DNA of 64,000 nt from Roseovarius sp. A-2. Lineage in GTDB: Bacteria > Pseudomonadota > Alphaproteobacteria > Rhodobacterales > Rhodobacteraceae. Below are positions 16,698 to 27,000 of the stretch, piece by piece (the stretch's first letter is position 1; each line of letters opens with the position of its first letter). The stretch spans positions 1-64,000 of the forward strand of contig NZ_BDIY01000020.1 in NCBI RefSeq assembly GCF_002072155.1. The letters run 5' to 3'. The notes beneath the pieces were generated by a model that saw nothing but the letters and a program-made list of their open reading frames with translations, was not told the DNA's origin and did no database searches. The position numbers were made by a program, and so were the translations under genes.

Positions 16698-17711
16698 ATG
16701 GGCGTTATTCGCGACATTCTGAGCCAGGTCGACGCCGCAGTGAACACCGTGGCGCAGGACGGCTTTGTTTCTTCGGCGGCCTCCGTCGGTAATGTCATCT
16801 CGGCGGGCGCGACCCTGCTCCTTGTCCTTCTGGGCATCAACGCGGTCATGCAGCTCCGTCCCCTGCCCTTCGGCACCGGCTTTGCCTTCGGGATGAAGGT
16901 GACGCTCGTGGGCATATTCGCGCAGAGCTGGGATAATTTCAGCGTCATCTATGGCGTGGTCACACAAGTGCCTGACTCCATCGGTGCCTCGATCCTCGCG
17001 CTTACCGGCTCGGGCGATGAGGCCGGGGTCTATGAGAGCCTCGACAATATGGTGGCCCGCATCACAGCCTATGGCGATACGATCGGCGACCGCGCGGGCT
17101 GGGTCTTCGGGGCGGTTCTGGGTGCCATCTTCTTCGTCCTTTCCGCCGTTTTCGCCGCCGTCACCGCGGGGATCATCGCCTTCGCCCGCATTGTCTTCGC
17201 GCTGATGATCGTGATCGCCCCCTTCATGATCGTAACCTCGCTGTTCAAGCCGACCCAGTCCCTCTTCGAGGCCTGGACCCGCGCCACCATCGGCTATGCG
17301 CTCATGCCCGTCGCCGCCGCAGGCGCAGCGGGCATCATCGTCGCCATCGCCGAGGCCATCGGGGATGCTTCCGCCGATCCCGGCGATGTCGAGACCGTCA
17401 GCCTCATCCTGCCCTTCCTCGTGATCCTCATCCTCAGCGCCGGGATCATGGCCTCGGTCCCCTACATCGCCTCCAACCTCACCGGCGTTGTCGGCATTGC
17501 ATCCAATGCCGTGGGCCTGACTGGCCTCGCGCGTCAGGGTTTTGTGAACACGCGCCAGTATGGCACCGGCACCACTTCGCGCCTCGTCACCGGAAAATCA
17601 CCGCACGAGCTGAACCAGATGGCCAATGCAGGCGTGGTGAAGACCGGTGAGATGATCCGGCAAAGCCCCGGCGCGCTTCTCTCCGCCGCCAAGGCCTTCC
17701 GCAAACCCTGA
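16698..17711 (+). CDS. virB6: VirB6-like polytopic membrane protein
   Basis: A 337-residue TrbL/VirB6-family inner-membrane channel component. At least five hydrophobic segments are visible (starting near residues 30, 60, 135, 165 and 195-265). The conserved tryptophan segment SLFEAWTRATIGYALMPV lies near residue 190. The C-terminal 70 residues are hydrophilic. It begins immediately after the preceding stop. Confidence 0.87.
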   Translation: MGVIRDILSQVDAAVNTVAQDGFVSSAASVGNVISAGATLLLVLLGINAVMQLRPLPFGTGFAFGMKVTLVGIFAQSWDNFSVIYGVVTQVPDSIGASILALTGSGDEAGVYESLDNMVARITAYGDTIGDRAGWVFGAVLGAIFFVLSAVFAAVTAGIIAFARIVFALMIVIAPFMIVTSLFKPTQSLFEAWTRATIGYALMPVAAAGAAGIIVAIAEAIGDASADPGDVETVSLILPFLVILILSAGIMASVPYIASNLTGVVGIASNAVGLTGLARQGFVNTRQYGTGTTSRLVTGKSPHELNQMANAGVVKTGEMIRQSPGALLSAAKAFRKP

Positions 17712-17728
17712 TGTGAAAGACGACGACT

Positions 17729-18409
17729 TTGAAGAAGACGGTACCTAGTTCCCCCGCGCCTGACCGCGACGCGTTTGAAGCGGATTTCATCTACGGGCCA
17801 AGACGGCGCGAGCGCTTTGCCTGGTTCGTTGCGGCGGCAGGCGTGCTGGTCGGCGTGGCAGGCATGGTTGCGGGCGCGAGCCTCTTTCCGCTCAAATCGA
17901 CCGAGACCTTCGTCGTCGTGGTCGACAAGGAAACCGGCGAGATGGACCGGGTTGCCGCCGTCCAGGCGCTGACGCTCTCGGAAAGTGACGCCATCATCCA
18001 GGCCAATCTCGTGGCCTATGTGGATGACCGAGAGACCTATGACCTGACCGATGGCGAGCAGCGCATCAATTCGGTCCTCGACCGCTCGGATGGCGATGCC
18101 GCCCGCACGCTGCGCGATCTCTGGTCCTCCAACAACGAGGACTACCCGATCACCGTCTATGGCCGCGACGCCAAGATCGAGGTGGTGATCAAGTCGGTGA
18201 ACCAGATCGAGCGCGGCGTGGCTCAGGTCCGCTTCACCCGCACGCTGCGCCGGCCGCGCGACACGCGCACCGTCACCCGGTCCTACGCCGCCACAGTCGG
18301 CTACGACTTCCAACCCGTAACCCGCCAGCGCCTTCAGGACGTCTGGGCCAACCCCTTGGGCTTCGTGGTGACCTCTTACCGCGTCGACGCCGAGACCCTG
18401 GAGAACTGA
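17729..18409 (+). CDS. virB8: VirB8-like channel protein
   Basis: A 226-residue bitopic inner-membrane protein. A cytoplasmic N-terminus with FIYGPRRRERFAWFV is followed by a transmembrane helix (about residues 30-50) and a periplasmic NTF2-like domain with SDAIIQANLVAYVDDRETYD and the C-terminal NPLGFVVTSYRVD. These match VirB8/TraJ. The start is a TTG, since no in-frame ATG precedes the conserved part. Confidence 0.9.
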   Translation: MKKTVPSSPAPDRDAFEADFIYGPRRRERFAWFVAAAGVLVGVAGMVAGASLFPLKSTETFVVVVDKETGEMDRVAAVQALTLSESDAIIQANLVAYVDDRETYDLTDGEQRINSVLDRSDGDAARTLRDLWSSNNEDYPITVYGRDAKIEVVIKSVNQIERGVAQVRFTRTLRRPRDTRTVTRSYAATVGYDFQPVTRQRLQDVWANPLGFVVTSYRVDAETLEN

Positions 18410-18414
18410 CCCCC

Positions 18415-19137
18415 ATGAAATCCCTGCCCGCGCTGCTCCTGGCGCTTGCCATGCCTGTTGCCGCCTTCGCCGAGGCCACGCCGCAAGGCGGCCCGCTCGA
18501 TATTCGCATCCGCACCGCCGTCTATAATGAAAACCAGGTCTACCGGATCGAAACGGATCTGAGGCATTCGACGACGATCCATTTCGGGGCGGGCGAGCAG
18601 TTTGAAGCAGTGATCGTCGGCGACACCGAAAGCTTCCAGGTCGATCCGATCCCCGAGCTTGGCAATGTGCTGACCATCAAACCGCATGTGGCCAATGCCT
18701 CGACCAACATGACGGTCATCACCAACCGCCGCACCTATTCTTTCCATTTGCGCGAGGGTTCGATCCCGAACCGGACAGGCATGTTCTTCGAGGTCCGCTT
18801 CCGTTACCCCGACGAAGAACGCCGTGCCACGGGGGCCTCCCAGCCCAAGGGGTTCGAGGCGCCACGCAACTACAACTACCGCGTCTCGGGCGAGGGCGAC
18901 TTCCGCCCCAGCCATATCTACGACGACGGGCGCTATACCTACTTCGTCTTCCCGGAAAACGGCCGTCAGCCCGCCCTCTTCAAGGCCGACGACCAGGGCC
19001 GCGAGCGCACCGTGAACTGGACCCAACAAGGAAATACCGTCCGGGTGCTCGGGGTGAACACCTATTGGACGCTGCGCATCGGCGACGAGGCGATCTGTGC
19101 GATGCGCGACGAGAGCGCCATCTATGTGAGCAACTGA
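18415..19137 (+). CDS. virB9: VirB9-like outer-membrane core protein
   Basis: A 240-residue VirB9/TrbG/CagX-family protein with signal peptide ending near AAFAEA. The N-terminal domain (RIRTAVYNENQVYRIETDLRH) and the C-terminal domain with YDDGRYTYFVFPEN and the LRIGDEAICA end are typical. It starts 5 bp after virB8 and ends 2 bp before virB10, and with VirB10 and a lipoprotein it should form the core complex. Confidence 0.92.
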   Translation: MKSLPALLLALAMPVAAFAEATPQGGPLDIRIRTAVYNENQVYRIETDLRHSTTIHFGAGEQFEAVIVGDTESFQVDPIPELGNVLTIKPHVANASTNMTVITNRRTYSFHLREGSIPNRTGMFFEVRFRYPDEERRATGASQPKGFEAPRNYNYRVSGEGDFRPSHIYDDGRYTYFVFPENGRQPALFKADDQGRERTVNWTQQGNTVRVLGVNTYWTLRIGDEAICAMRDESAIYVSN

Positions 19138-19139
19138 CC

Positions 19140-20567
19140 ATGGCCGATCAAACCCCTCCCGATCTGCAGGACCGCCTCGATCAGTTCAGCCAACGCGGCA
19201 AATCCAAACGCCGGGGCAACAGCCTCGGGGTTGGCGCGCTCGCTGCCGCCCTCGCCCTTGGCGGTGCCGGGGTCGCGTATTTCCTGGCGACAGGTCTGCA
19301 GGAAGGCGACAGTGCGCTCGAGACCTCTGATGTCGAGACCTTCCAGGACCGACGCCCCGGCACCGGCGGACGGCTGGAGTTCCCGCCTGACGAGACCGAG
19401 CAACGGGTCAATGACGCGCTGATCGCCGTCGAGGAAGCGCTCGACGTACCCGCCGCCCCTGCCCCGGAGGCAAGCGCCGAGGTGCTGGCCGAAATCGCCA
19501 AGCTGCGCGAGGCCCTCGCCGCCAGCCAGGCCGCGCGGAATTCGGAAATCCAGTCCGCCGTCGCGGATCTGCGCGAGGCCTTCGACGAGCAGAAGACAGC
19601 ACTGGAAGCACTTATCGCGGAGAAAGAGGCCGAGCTTGCCAACCTGCGGCGCCAGACCGAGACCCGCATCGAGGGGCTGCAGGCGATGCTCGATGCCGAA
19701 CGGGCGCAGCGCGAGGGGCTCGAGGCTGAGCTCGATCGCGAGGGGCTGATCGCCGATCAGCGCCTACTCGAAGAACGCCGCCGGCAGGAAGAGGAACAGC
19801 GCCAGCGCGAGGCCGAACGGGTCGCCGAGGAGCTTCTGACCGCGCAGATCAAATCCCCCGCCGTGGTCTATGCCGATGGTCCGCGTGGCGGCCAAAGTGG
19901 CGCGGCGGTGGCCGAACCTGCCGCTGCTGCTGGCGCCGGGGGGCCGGAGCTCTCTGCCAATGAGCGGTTCCTGCAGACAGCCCGCCCGCTCGAGGTGCAG
20001 GAGGCCGCCCGCCTCACCCACCCCGAGCGCACGCTGACCCAAGGCTCGGTCATCCAGGCGGCGCTCCAGACCGCCATCAACAGCGACTTGCCCGGGTCTG
20101 TCGTGGCGGTCGTCTCAGAGCCAGTCCCGGCCTTTTCCGGGGACCAGATCCTGATCCCCCGCGGCTCCCGCCTTTTTGGCCAGTACCGCTCAGGGATCGA
20201 CATGCACCAGAAGCGCATATTGATCGTCTGGACCCGCGTTCTGACCCCGGACGGCACCTCGATGGAAATTGCCGCCGTCGGCGGGGACCAACTCGGCCGC
20301 TCGGGCCTGACCGGCCTCGTCGACACCAAGTTCGCCGAGCGCTTCGGCGGGGCGGCGCTGATTTCCGTGATCGGGGCAGCACCGGCCGTCGCGGCGGAAA
20401 GTGCCAACAATGAAACCACCAGCATCGTTCTGGGCGATGTCGGCAGCGATCTTCAGGACGCGGTCGGGTCCGTCATTGCCGATCAGGTCTCGATTGCGCC
20501 GACGATCTATGTCGATCAGGGGGCCTCGGTCACCGTGCTCGTAGATAGAGACGTGGTGATTTACTGA
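19140..20567 (+). CDS. virB10: VirB10-like core complex protein
   Basis: A 475-residue TrbI/VirB10 protein. A short cytoplasmic N-terminus precedes one transmembrane helix (about 26-48). A long Glu/Arg/Ala-rich coiled coil follows at roughly 110-235, and the C-terminal TrbI beta-barrel domain covers about 270-475 (GSVIQAALQTAINSDLPG, IPRGSRLFGQY, VLVDRDVVIY). The stop shares one base with the virB11 ATG. It spans both membranes and links ATPase energy to the pore. Confidence 0.93.
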   Translation: MADQTPPDLQDRLDQFSQRGKSKRRGNSLGVGALAAALALGGAGVAYFLATGLQEGDSALETSDVETFQDRRPGTGGRLEFPPDETEQRVNDALIAVEEALDVPAAPAPEASAEVLAEIAKLREALAASQAARNSEIQSAVADLREAFDEQKTALEALIAEKEAELANLRRQTETRIEGLQAMLDAERAQREGLEAELDREGLIADQRLLEERRRQEEEQRQREAERVAEELLTAQIKSPAVVYADGPRGGQSGAAVAEPAAAAGAGGPELSANERFLQTARPLEVQEAARLTHPERTLTQGSVIQAALQTAINSDLPGSVVAVVSEPVPAFSGDQILIPRGSRLFGQYRSGIDMHQKRILIVWTRVLTPDGTSMEIAAVGGDQLGRSGLTGLVDTKFAERFGGAALISVIGAAPAVAAESANNETTSIVLGDVGSDLQDAVGSVIADQVSIAPTIYVDQGASVTVLVDRDVVIY

Positions 20568-21556
20568 TGGATCAGGCGTCGCCAGCCTCGTACCTCGAAC
20601 GCTATCTCGACCCGTTCCGCGACCTTCTGCGGCGTGACGACGTGGTCGAAATAGCGATCAACCCGGACGGCAAGGTTTGGCTCGAGGTCGCGGGTGACGC
20701 CACAATGCGCCACGAAGGCCAGACCGTGGATCGCACCACCGCCCTCAACATGGCCCAGACCATCGTCGGCGACGCCAAGGCCCGCGTCTCTGAAAAGAAC
20801 CCCCTCGTCTCCGGCAAGGTAGAATATGCGGGCCGGCCACTCCGGGTCCAGGTCGCTGTGCCGCCCGCCATCGATCGCGGCGCCTCGATCACGATCCGTC
20901 TCTTCGCCTCGGGCAGCGTCCGGGATTACGCCCCCGCCTATCTCTTCGGCAAGGCCGTCTCGCTCGACGCGCTCCGCGCCGAGAAGATGAAGAACATTGC
21001 CAGTCTCGCCGAGGAGAACCTCGAGGCGGCGCTGCGGACTCTGGTCGAGGCCCGGCTCAACGTCCTGATCAGCGGCGGCACCTCAACCGGCAAGACCACC
21101 TTCGCCCGCCACCTTCTGACGCATGTGAGCGAGCACGAGCGGCTGATTACCATCGAAGACGCCTTTGAGCTTTTCCCCGGCCAGCCGAATACCGTCGCCC
21201 TCTTGGCCGACCGCGGTGCCGGCTCGCAACGCAGCGCCAACGCCCTTCTCCAGGCCTCTCTCCGTATGCGCCCCGACCGGATCATCGTCGGCGAGCTGCG
21301 CGGCGCCGAGGCCCTGACATATCTCGAAGCGATCAACACCGGTCATGGCGGGTCTGTCTCCACCATCCACGCGGAAACCGCAGAACTCGCCATCGACCGG
21401 CTGGCGATCATGGTGCTGCAGGCCGGCACACCGCTGACCTTCGCCGAAGTGCGCGAATACATCCGGAAATCTATCGATGTGATCGTGCAGCTTGGGCGGG
21501 CCGAGGGGAAGCGGGGGATTACGGAGTTCTATTTGCCGGGTGGACGAAGCCATTGA
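20567..21556 (+). CDS. virB11: VirB11-type traffic ATPase
   Basis: A 329-residue hexameric ATPase of the VirB11/TadA family and the last gene of the virB operon. Walker A SGGTSTGKTTFARHLL lies near residue 168, the Asp box LITIEDAFELF near 200, Walker B DRIIVGELRGAEAL near 245 and the His box GHGGSVSTIHAE near 265. All catalytic motifs are present. Confidence 0.94.
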   Translation: MDQASPASYLERYLDPFRDLLRRDDVVEIAINPDGKVWLEVAGDATMRHEGQTVDRTTALNMAQTIVGDAKARVSEKNPLVSGKVEYAGRPLRVQVAVPPAIDRGASITIRLFASGSVRDYAPAYLFGKAVSLDALRAEKMKNIASLAEENLEAALRTLVEARLNVLISGGTSTGKTTFARHLLTHVSEHERLITIEDAFELFPGQPNTVALLADRGAGSQRSANALLQASLRMRPDRIIVGELRGAEALTYLEAINTGHGGSVSTIHAETAELAIDRLAIMVLQAGTPLTFAEVREYIRKSIDVIVQLGRAEGKRGITEFYLPGGRSH

Positions 21557-21695
21557 ACGTTGACGGATTGAAAGCAGATTAGCGACGTCTTGAGTGCAGT
21601 GATATCGGTGAAACGTTCGGACACATATGGCGCAACGATCACCCTATGACATAGCAAGTATCTGTTCCTGGCTTCGAAGGAGAGGTGGCTGTCGC

Positions 21696-22217
21696 CTAGA
21701 CGCCGTGCTGAAAGATCGGGGGGTGCCCATTGTCCCAATCCTCTCGGTTCAAGAAGATTCGGTACGAGTTGAGGTGGAAGGCGGCATTTCCGAGATCCTT
21801 CACCGGATCTAGGGTGTCAACATGGATGAAGTGGCGATAGGAGACCCGGAATCCGTCGCCAGGTGCCGCACGGAAGTGAATGCCCTGGGGCCCGATCGTC
21901 AGGCATGCCTCTTGCTGCGGATCGTTCATCTCAGACAGCGAAGAAGCCGCGAAATCAGGCTGTAATATCCAGTCGGTTCCAAAGGAGATACACCACTCGT
22001 CCGCTTCCCATTGGAATATCCGATGCCAATTGGCTTCGCCTTCACGCCCGAAGTCAGGGTTCAATAGCAGAACCGTCGGTTTGTCGTTGGGCTGATCCAA
22101 TGGTTCGGAAAGCTTAATGCCATAGATCGGCTGATGGCCGTACCTCTTGAGGAGAAACAGCGTACCTTTCGGCTCCTCGGCTAGAGCGGCTGATTTTGCG
22201 TTCAAAGTGCTTCGCAT
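21696..22217 (-). CDS. Hypothetical protein, third gene of the TIR operon
   Basis: A 173-residue soluble protein without recognised domain (motifs LLLNPDFGREGEANWHRIFQ and GIHFRAAPGDGFRVSYRHF). It begins 22 bp after the zinc-ribbon gene and is on the same strand, so it is probably co-transcribed with the TIR gene. Tryptophan- and histidine-rich segments suggest a compact globular fold. Function unknown. Confidence 0.6.
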   Translation of the reverse strand: MRSTLNAKSAALAEEPKGTLFLLKRYGHQPIYGIKLSEPLDQPNDKPTVLLLNPDFGREGEANWHRIFQWEADEWCISFGTDWILQPDFAASSLSEMNDPQQEACLTIGPQGIHFRAAPGDGFRVSYRHFIHVDTLDPVKDLGNAAFHLNSYRIFLNREDWDNGHPPIFQHGV

Positions 22218-22239
22218 GTGTGGTCTCCCTCACGAGCGT

Positions 22240-22404
22240 TCATTCCCAACCCCTCCGGATATCGGTTCGATAGCATTCCGGACAATGCACCGCGCTGGTC
22301 GGCCGCTTTTCACGGCGAGCCTCGCGACGTTCGTACTCATCGACCACTTCGACTTCGAAGCGGTGCCCACAATTGTTGCAGCGGAACTGAATACGCTCAG
22401 TCAT
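22240..22404 (-). CDS. Small zinc-ribbon protein
   Basis: A 54-residue protein with two CxxC pairs, CNNCGHRF and CPECYR, separated by a charged linker (EYERREARREKR). This is a rubredoxin-like zinc ribbon. The ATG at 22404 overlaps the TIR stop by 8 nt, which implies translational coupling. A start 30 bp upstream is possible. It may bind nucleic acid or act as a partner of the TIR protein. Confidence 0.65.
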   Translation of the reverse strand: MTERIQFRCNNCGHRFEVEVVDEYERREARREKRPTSAVHCPECYRTDIRRGWE

Positions 22405-23338
22405 AGCTGATACCTGCGTTGCCAATGAACTCATTCCAGAGCACCTCAGCTGCTCGCTCTGGAGTCAGCCGTTCGTCACCTTTACCGAAGACGTTCATGG
22501 TTTGAATCAGGAATTGCTCGTAATCATCGGCCGAAATTTTGAAACCGCCGTTTGCTGTGTTGTCACCGGCGTTTTCGTTGAACGAGTAGTAAATATCGCC
22601 AAGAGCGACCTGCGAGCTACGGCAGTGCACTGAGATGTGGGCCGTACCATTTCGATGTCCGCTGTTGACAACCGTTGCCCCAAAAGAGGTCGCGCTTCTG
22701 TCAACGAAGCGTCCGCGAAATCCATCGATTGAGTCGATTTCGATGATCGCTCGTCGGAAGTAATCCTTGAAGGTGGCGAAGGCAGCATCGCGGAAATCAC
22801 CCTTGTCGATTTGGTCGAACTGCCGCTTTGCTCGGTAGCGTGCCATCGGAGGGCGTGTGGCCGACGGCTCATCGGCTACCTTCGCCGCAGCTGCAGGTAG
22901 GGCTTCAGCTTCAATGATGCGTCGAAGCTCCTGCACGACATTTAGGTAAGCGGTGTTTGGATTGGCCCATGCGCTGATCGCCTTGCCGTCCGTCGGCACG
23001 GCCTTCAATTGGCGCAACTCCCTCATCGCTTTCCAATCGCATTCCTCCACGATGATCGGCACTACACGGGCGGTCCCTGCGGCGTGGCGTTCAAGCGCGC
23101 GTCTCATTTCGCGCTCGACACAGTAGTCGGATGCGATGAAGTCGGGGCTCACCAGGAGCAGGAACAGGTCGGAAGCCTCCAGTTCCCGTTCAATTTCAGC
23201 GTCCAGTTCGCCACCAGCCAAGATGTTTCGATCATACCAGGTCTCAATACGCCCTTCCCTTGTAAGGTTCTTGAGGTGGACGTGCAGCCGATCAAGCGCG
23301 GCCTTGTCGTTATGAGAATAAGAAATGAATGCCCGCAT
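22397..23338 (-). CDS. TIR-domain protein, candidate NAD-degrading defence effector
   Basis: A 313-residue protein. Residues 1-130 form a TIR domain (MRAFISYSHNDKAALDRLHVHL, LFLLLVSPDFIASDYCVERE), with the candidate catalytic glutamate in the CVERE segment. The C-terminal half (about 165-313, QFDQIDKGDFRDAAFATFKDYFRR onward) matches no domain I recognise and could be the sensor. Bacterial TIR proteins often cleave NAD to abort infection. Here it leads a three-gene minus-strand operon with a zinc-ribbon and an unknown protein. Confidence 0.8.
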   Translation of the reverse strand: MRAFISYSHNDKAALDRLHVHLKNLTREGRIETWYDRNILAGGELDAEIERELEASDLFLLLVSPDFIASDYCVEREMRRALERHAAGTARVVPIIVEECDWKAMRELRQLKAVPTDGKAISAWANPNTAYLNVVQELRRIIEAEALPAAAAKVADEPSATRPPMARYRAKRQFDQIDKGDFRDAAFATFKDYFRRAIIEIDSIDGFRGRFVDRSATSFGATVVNSGHRNGTAHISVHCRSSQVALGDIYYSFNENAGDNTANGGFKISADDYEQFLIQTMNVFGKGDERLTPERAAEVLWNEFIGNAGISYD

Positions 23339-23447
23339 CTGCTCAACTCAAATGTTTAATGTTTGTTCATGATTTACCCAAAGCGCTACCTACGCGAGAC
23401 ACGGCCTGTAACGCTTGCGCCCGAAACCACTGATATACTGTCTACAG

Positions 23448-23696
23448 TCAGCGCTTCTTGTTCGACTGGGACAACACCGAAGCGGCAAGTGTCTTTGTCT
23501 TTTCAGAATAGCGATCGCTGCGAAGTACCTTTGACGCGAGGTCCTCCATTTCCGCTCCGGTTTGCCGACTGGTCTTTGACTGAGACAACGCCGAACCAGC
23601 AAGCTTGCGGGCGATCTGTGAAGAGCCAGGTTTGAAAAGGGTGTCTGCTGCAAGCGAGGCAACCTTGGTCGAAGTTCCTTTACGATTTACCGCCAT
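23448..23696 (-). CDS. Small repeat protein of the sbcDC operon
   Basis: An 82-residue basic protein built from two similar segments of about 36 residues: STKVASLAADTLFKPGSSQI...LAGSALSQS and MEDLASKVLRSDRYSEKT...LAASVLSQS. Similar small proteins occur on mobile DNA, but their function is unknown to me. It lies 86 bp after the zinc-binding gene on the same strand. The start MAVNRKGT is preferred over an ATG 12 bp earlier. Confidence 0.6.
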   Translation of the reverse strand: MAVNRKGTSTKVASLAADTLFKPGSSQIARKLAGSALSQSKTSRQTGAEMEDLASKVLRSDRYSEKTKTLAASVLSQSNKKR

Positions 23697-23782
23697 ATTA
23701 TCCTCCATGTGGTGTTTGGTTTGCTTCTAGATACCAGCTGTGGGATTGGAGCCAACTTTTCGCAAGCTTCATCAGTGACATT

Positions 23783-24094
23783 TCAAAATGGTAGCCTCGC
23801 CTCAAAAAGGTCTGACGTGTCTTCGTCGCGCCGCCTGCTCAGGCCTTCACCAAGATGCAGGCACGGATGTTTAATACGTGTCAGGCCTTTGCCGCCCTCA
23901 AAATGGACCCACCCTCCTCTGGGCATGCCCACGCTTACGATCAGCGCCCCGCATATTGGACAAGTCCGCCTGAAGGATGCGCCCTTCTTGCTTTCACAAT
24001 CGCCTCGAACTGCCCAACCGCCACGAACGGATACCGTGCGCCCCGACGACAGACGGCGGGTGTGTGCCTTCCGGTAATACCAACGTTCCGTCAT
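23783..24094 (-). CDS. Small CPxCG zinc-binding protein coupled to sbcC
   Basis: A 103-residue protein whose ATG overlaps the sbcC stop (ATGA), so its translation is coupled to sbcC. N-terminal basic segment WYYRKAHTRRLSSGRTVSVRGG, then TCPICGALIV and HPCLHLGEG, which look like a zinc-binding pair. I do not know a function. The coupling suggests a partner of the SbcCD nuclease. Confidence 0.65.
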   Translation of the reverse strand: MTERWYYRKAHTRRLSSGRTVSVRGGWAVRGDCESKKGASFRRTCPICGALIVSVGMPRGGWVHFEGGKGLTRIKHPCLHLGEGLSRRRDEDTSDLFEARLPF

Positions 24095-27000
24095 CCCAGC
24101 CCCCTCCTTTCCTCGACCCGGCTGCCGCTTGGGGTTGAACGCACGTAGAAGCCTTGTGGAATAGCCTCCTGCACCAGCCCCACATGGGATATCAGGCCCA
24201 CGGCACGACTCCCCTCTGTCAGCGCAGCAAGAACTTGGATCACTTGATCCAGCGTGCCCGCCCCATTCTCGGTGTCGAGGCTTCCGAAGCCTTCGTCGAT
24301 AAAGATTGTGTCCATCCGGATCTTGCCCGAAAGGCTCTCGACCACATCAGCGAGCCCAAGCGCGAGGGCCAGCGCCGCGATAAAAGTCTCGCCGCCTGAC
24401 AGCGTGGCTGTCGGGCGCGCCTTGCCGGTGTTGATGTCGAAGACCTCGATTTCCAGCCCACGCTTGCCGCGACCGCCAGATGCCTCGAGCCCGCGCGTTA
24501 GCCGGTAGCGACCACGTGTCATTGGGTCGAGCCTCATATTCGCCGCCTCGAGAACCTGGTCGAACATTGCTCCGATCGCGAAGGTCTCGAGTGTCATCTT
24601 GAAATCGTTCTTGCCGTTAGCCAGATCAGCCAGCCCCCGGAGCGGACCGGTCTCAGTTTCTAGCCGCTCGGTTTCGGTCAGAGCCGCGGCAAGCGATTCC
24701 TTGAATTTGGTCAATGACAATACATCCGTTCGCGATGCGGCAAGTGCAGCGTTGGCCGCGTTCAAGGTCTGGGTGGCGTCTGCCAACGCCAGCTGAAGCG
24801 GGGCAATATCCGGGCGTTCACGATCTGCGCAAGCGGCTGTGGCGTTCTGCAATGTCGTGCGAGCCGCGATCAGGCCCTCACGATGATCGGATACCGTCTT
24901 CTGGTCGGCATCGAGGGTCGGGAAATGCGCCTTGAAAGCATCATATCCCGCTTTGTCCAGCCCGACCTCGGCAAGCCGAGCACCAAAATCATCTTGCGCC
25001 TTTTTCACGCGCTGTTGCTGCGCGTCGCGCGCCCGCTTTGCTGCTTCAAGCTGCTCTTGCGCACGAGTGAGCATTTCACCGGCGGCTCGGTCCTGTTGCG
25101 TCGCCACTTCCAGCGCCTCAGAGAGTTGCCTTTGCTCTCTCTGTAAAGCCTCCCGTCGAGCGACAACCGCCTCGGGCGTGCGCAGACCTTCCGGCAAGGC
25201 CTCGATCACTGTGTCCAGCTTGGCGCGCGCGCCGGCAAGATCGGTCTCGGCCTTTCCCGCAGCGGTGCGCGCCGTAGCCTCGGCAGCTTCAGCCTCAGTC
25301 AGTTTCAGCTTGAGTTGGGCCAACTTCTCCGCCATCGCGTCCAAGTCGACCACTTCTCCAAGCGCGGCGACGTCGCCTTCAAGCCGTGCAATTTCAGCTT
25401 CGAGTTCCGCCAACGTGGCCTCAGGACGTTCCTGTTCCTCCAGCGCCCGCTTCTTTTCGTCCAGCCGCATTCGAAAATTGCCGAGTTCGCTTTCGGCCCG
25501 AACTCTGGCTTCGGAGGCAGTTCTCGCTTGAACCTGCGCACTCCGAAACGCTTCGGTCAAACCAGATTGTTCGGGCGTACCATGGGCAGGCGTAGGATGA
25601 TCATAGGAACCACAGACAGGGCAGGGCGCTCTTTCGGTCAACTTTTCGGCCAAAATGATCGCTTGCGTGCGCGAAAGCCGTGCCTCGGCATTTACCAAGG
25701 CCGCATCAGCGGCTTGCGCCGCGTCGGTTCTTGTTGCCAGTTCGTTCGATGCCGCTTCAACATTTCGTTGAGCATCCGCGACAGCCTCTTGCGCCTTAAC
25801 ATGCGTCGCTGCCTTGACTCTTTCTCGGTTGACCTCGGCCAACTCACCGGTCAGCTGGCCTCGCATCGTTTCGGTCTTTCGCGCTTGATCAAGCGCCAGA
25901 TCGGTCGCATCGCGTTGAGACTTGAGCTTCTCTCGGGCATCTATGGCCTCGGTCAGAGCCTTCTTCGCTGAAGCTTCGTCCTTCGCAGCATCGTCAAACG
26001 CGCTTCTAAGAGCCGATGCCTGACCGACCTGGTTCTCGATCGCCTCCAACCTTGTCAGGTCAGCCTGAACTTCCTGCCGCCGGTCCTCGCCCGACTGTGC
26101 CTCAACAAGTTTTTTTCCCGCCTCTTCCTTCGCGCCATTGGCGATGTCTAGTTCCGACTCGACCTTTGTGACAGCCTCCACCGCATTCCGGCTATCCTGC
26201 TCCGCATCGCGCAAAGCCTTCTCAAGATCACGGGCCTGCATGGCATTCCGGACAGCCTCAATCCGCTTGGCTAGTTCTTCGACTTCGCCCGTTTTCTTTT
26301 CTAGATCATCGACAGCTCGCTGCGCCGTATCGACAGCAGAAAATGCCTTTTCGATTTGCTCGCCTTCGGTCAGAGCTTTGCGCGCAGCTTCGTTTGCCAT
26401 CTCCGCACCACGTTGAACGCCCTGCTTTTCTTCGACTTGGGCTGCGGCTGCGGCAATCCCGAGTTCCAGCGCCTCCGCGCTCTCAAAACCACGTTCCTCG
26501 AGTCGAGCCACGTAGAGAGCGCGCTGGTCGCGCAACGCTCGTTCTGCCTCTGAGGCTTCTTCTTTCAGCCGTGCGGCGAGATCGCGATAGATCTTCACGT
26601 CGAAGAGATCCCGCAATATCTCGACCCGCGCATCCGTTTTTGCGGCCAGGAACGTCTCGAACTTGCCTTGCGGTAAGAGCACGATCTGTCGAAACTGATC
26701 TGCCCCGTAGCCAAGCAGCGCCTCGACTTGCTGCCCAACTAGCGAGACCTTCTTTTCCGCAATGACACGGCCAGACTGACTCGGACCAAGAGTGTCCACC
26801 GGAATCCCGGTGACGTCGAATAACGAGGCTTCTGCCGCGTCCTCAGTTGTCCCTTCACCGCGTGCCTTCGGACGTTCCTGCGCCGGACGACGACGGATCA
26901 GGTAGGTCTTGGCGCCCAGCTCAAAGACAAATGCGACTTCGGTAGGTAGATCCGACGCGGCGTGATCCGAGCGTAGTGAACGTGGTTCCTGATCAGTCTT

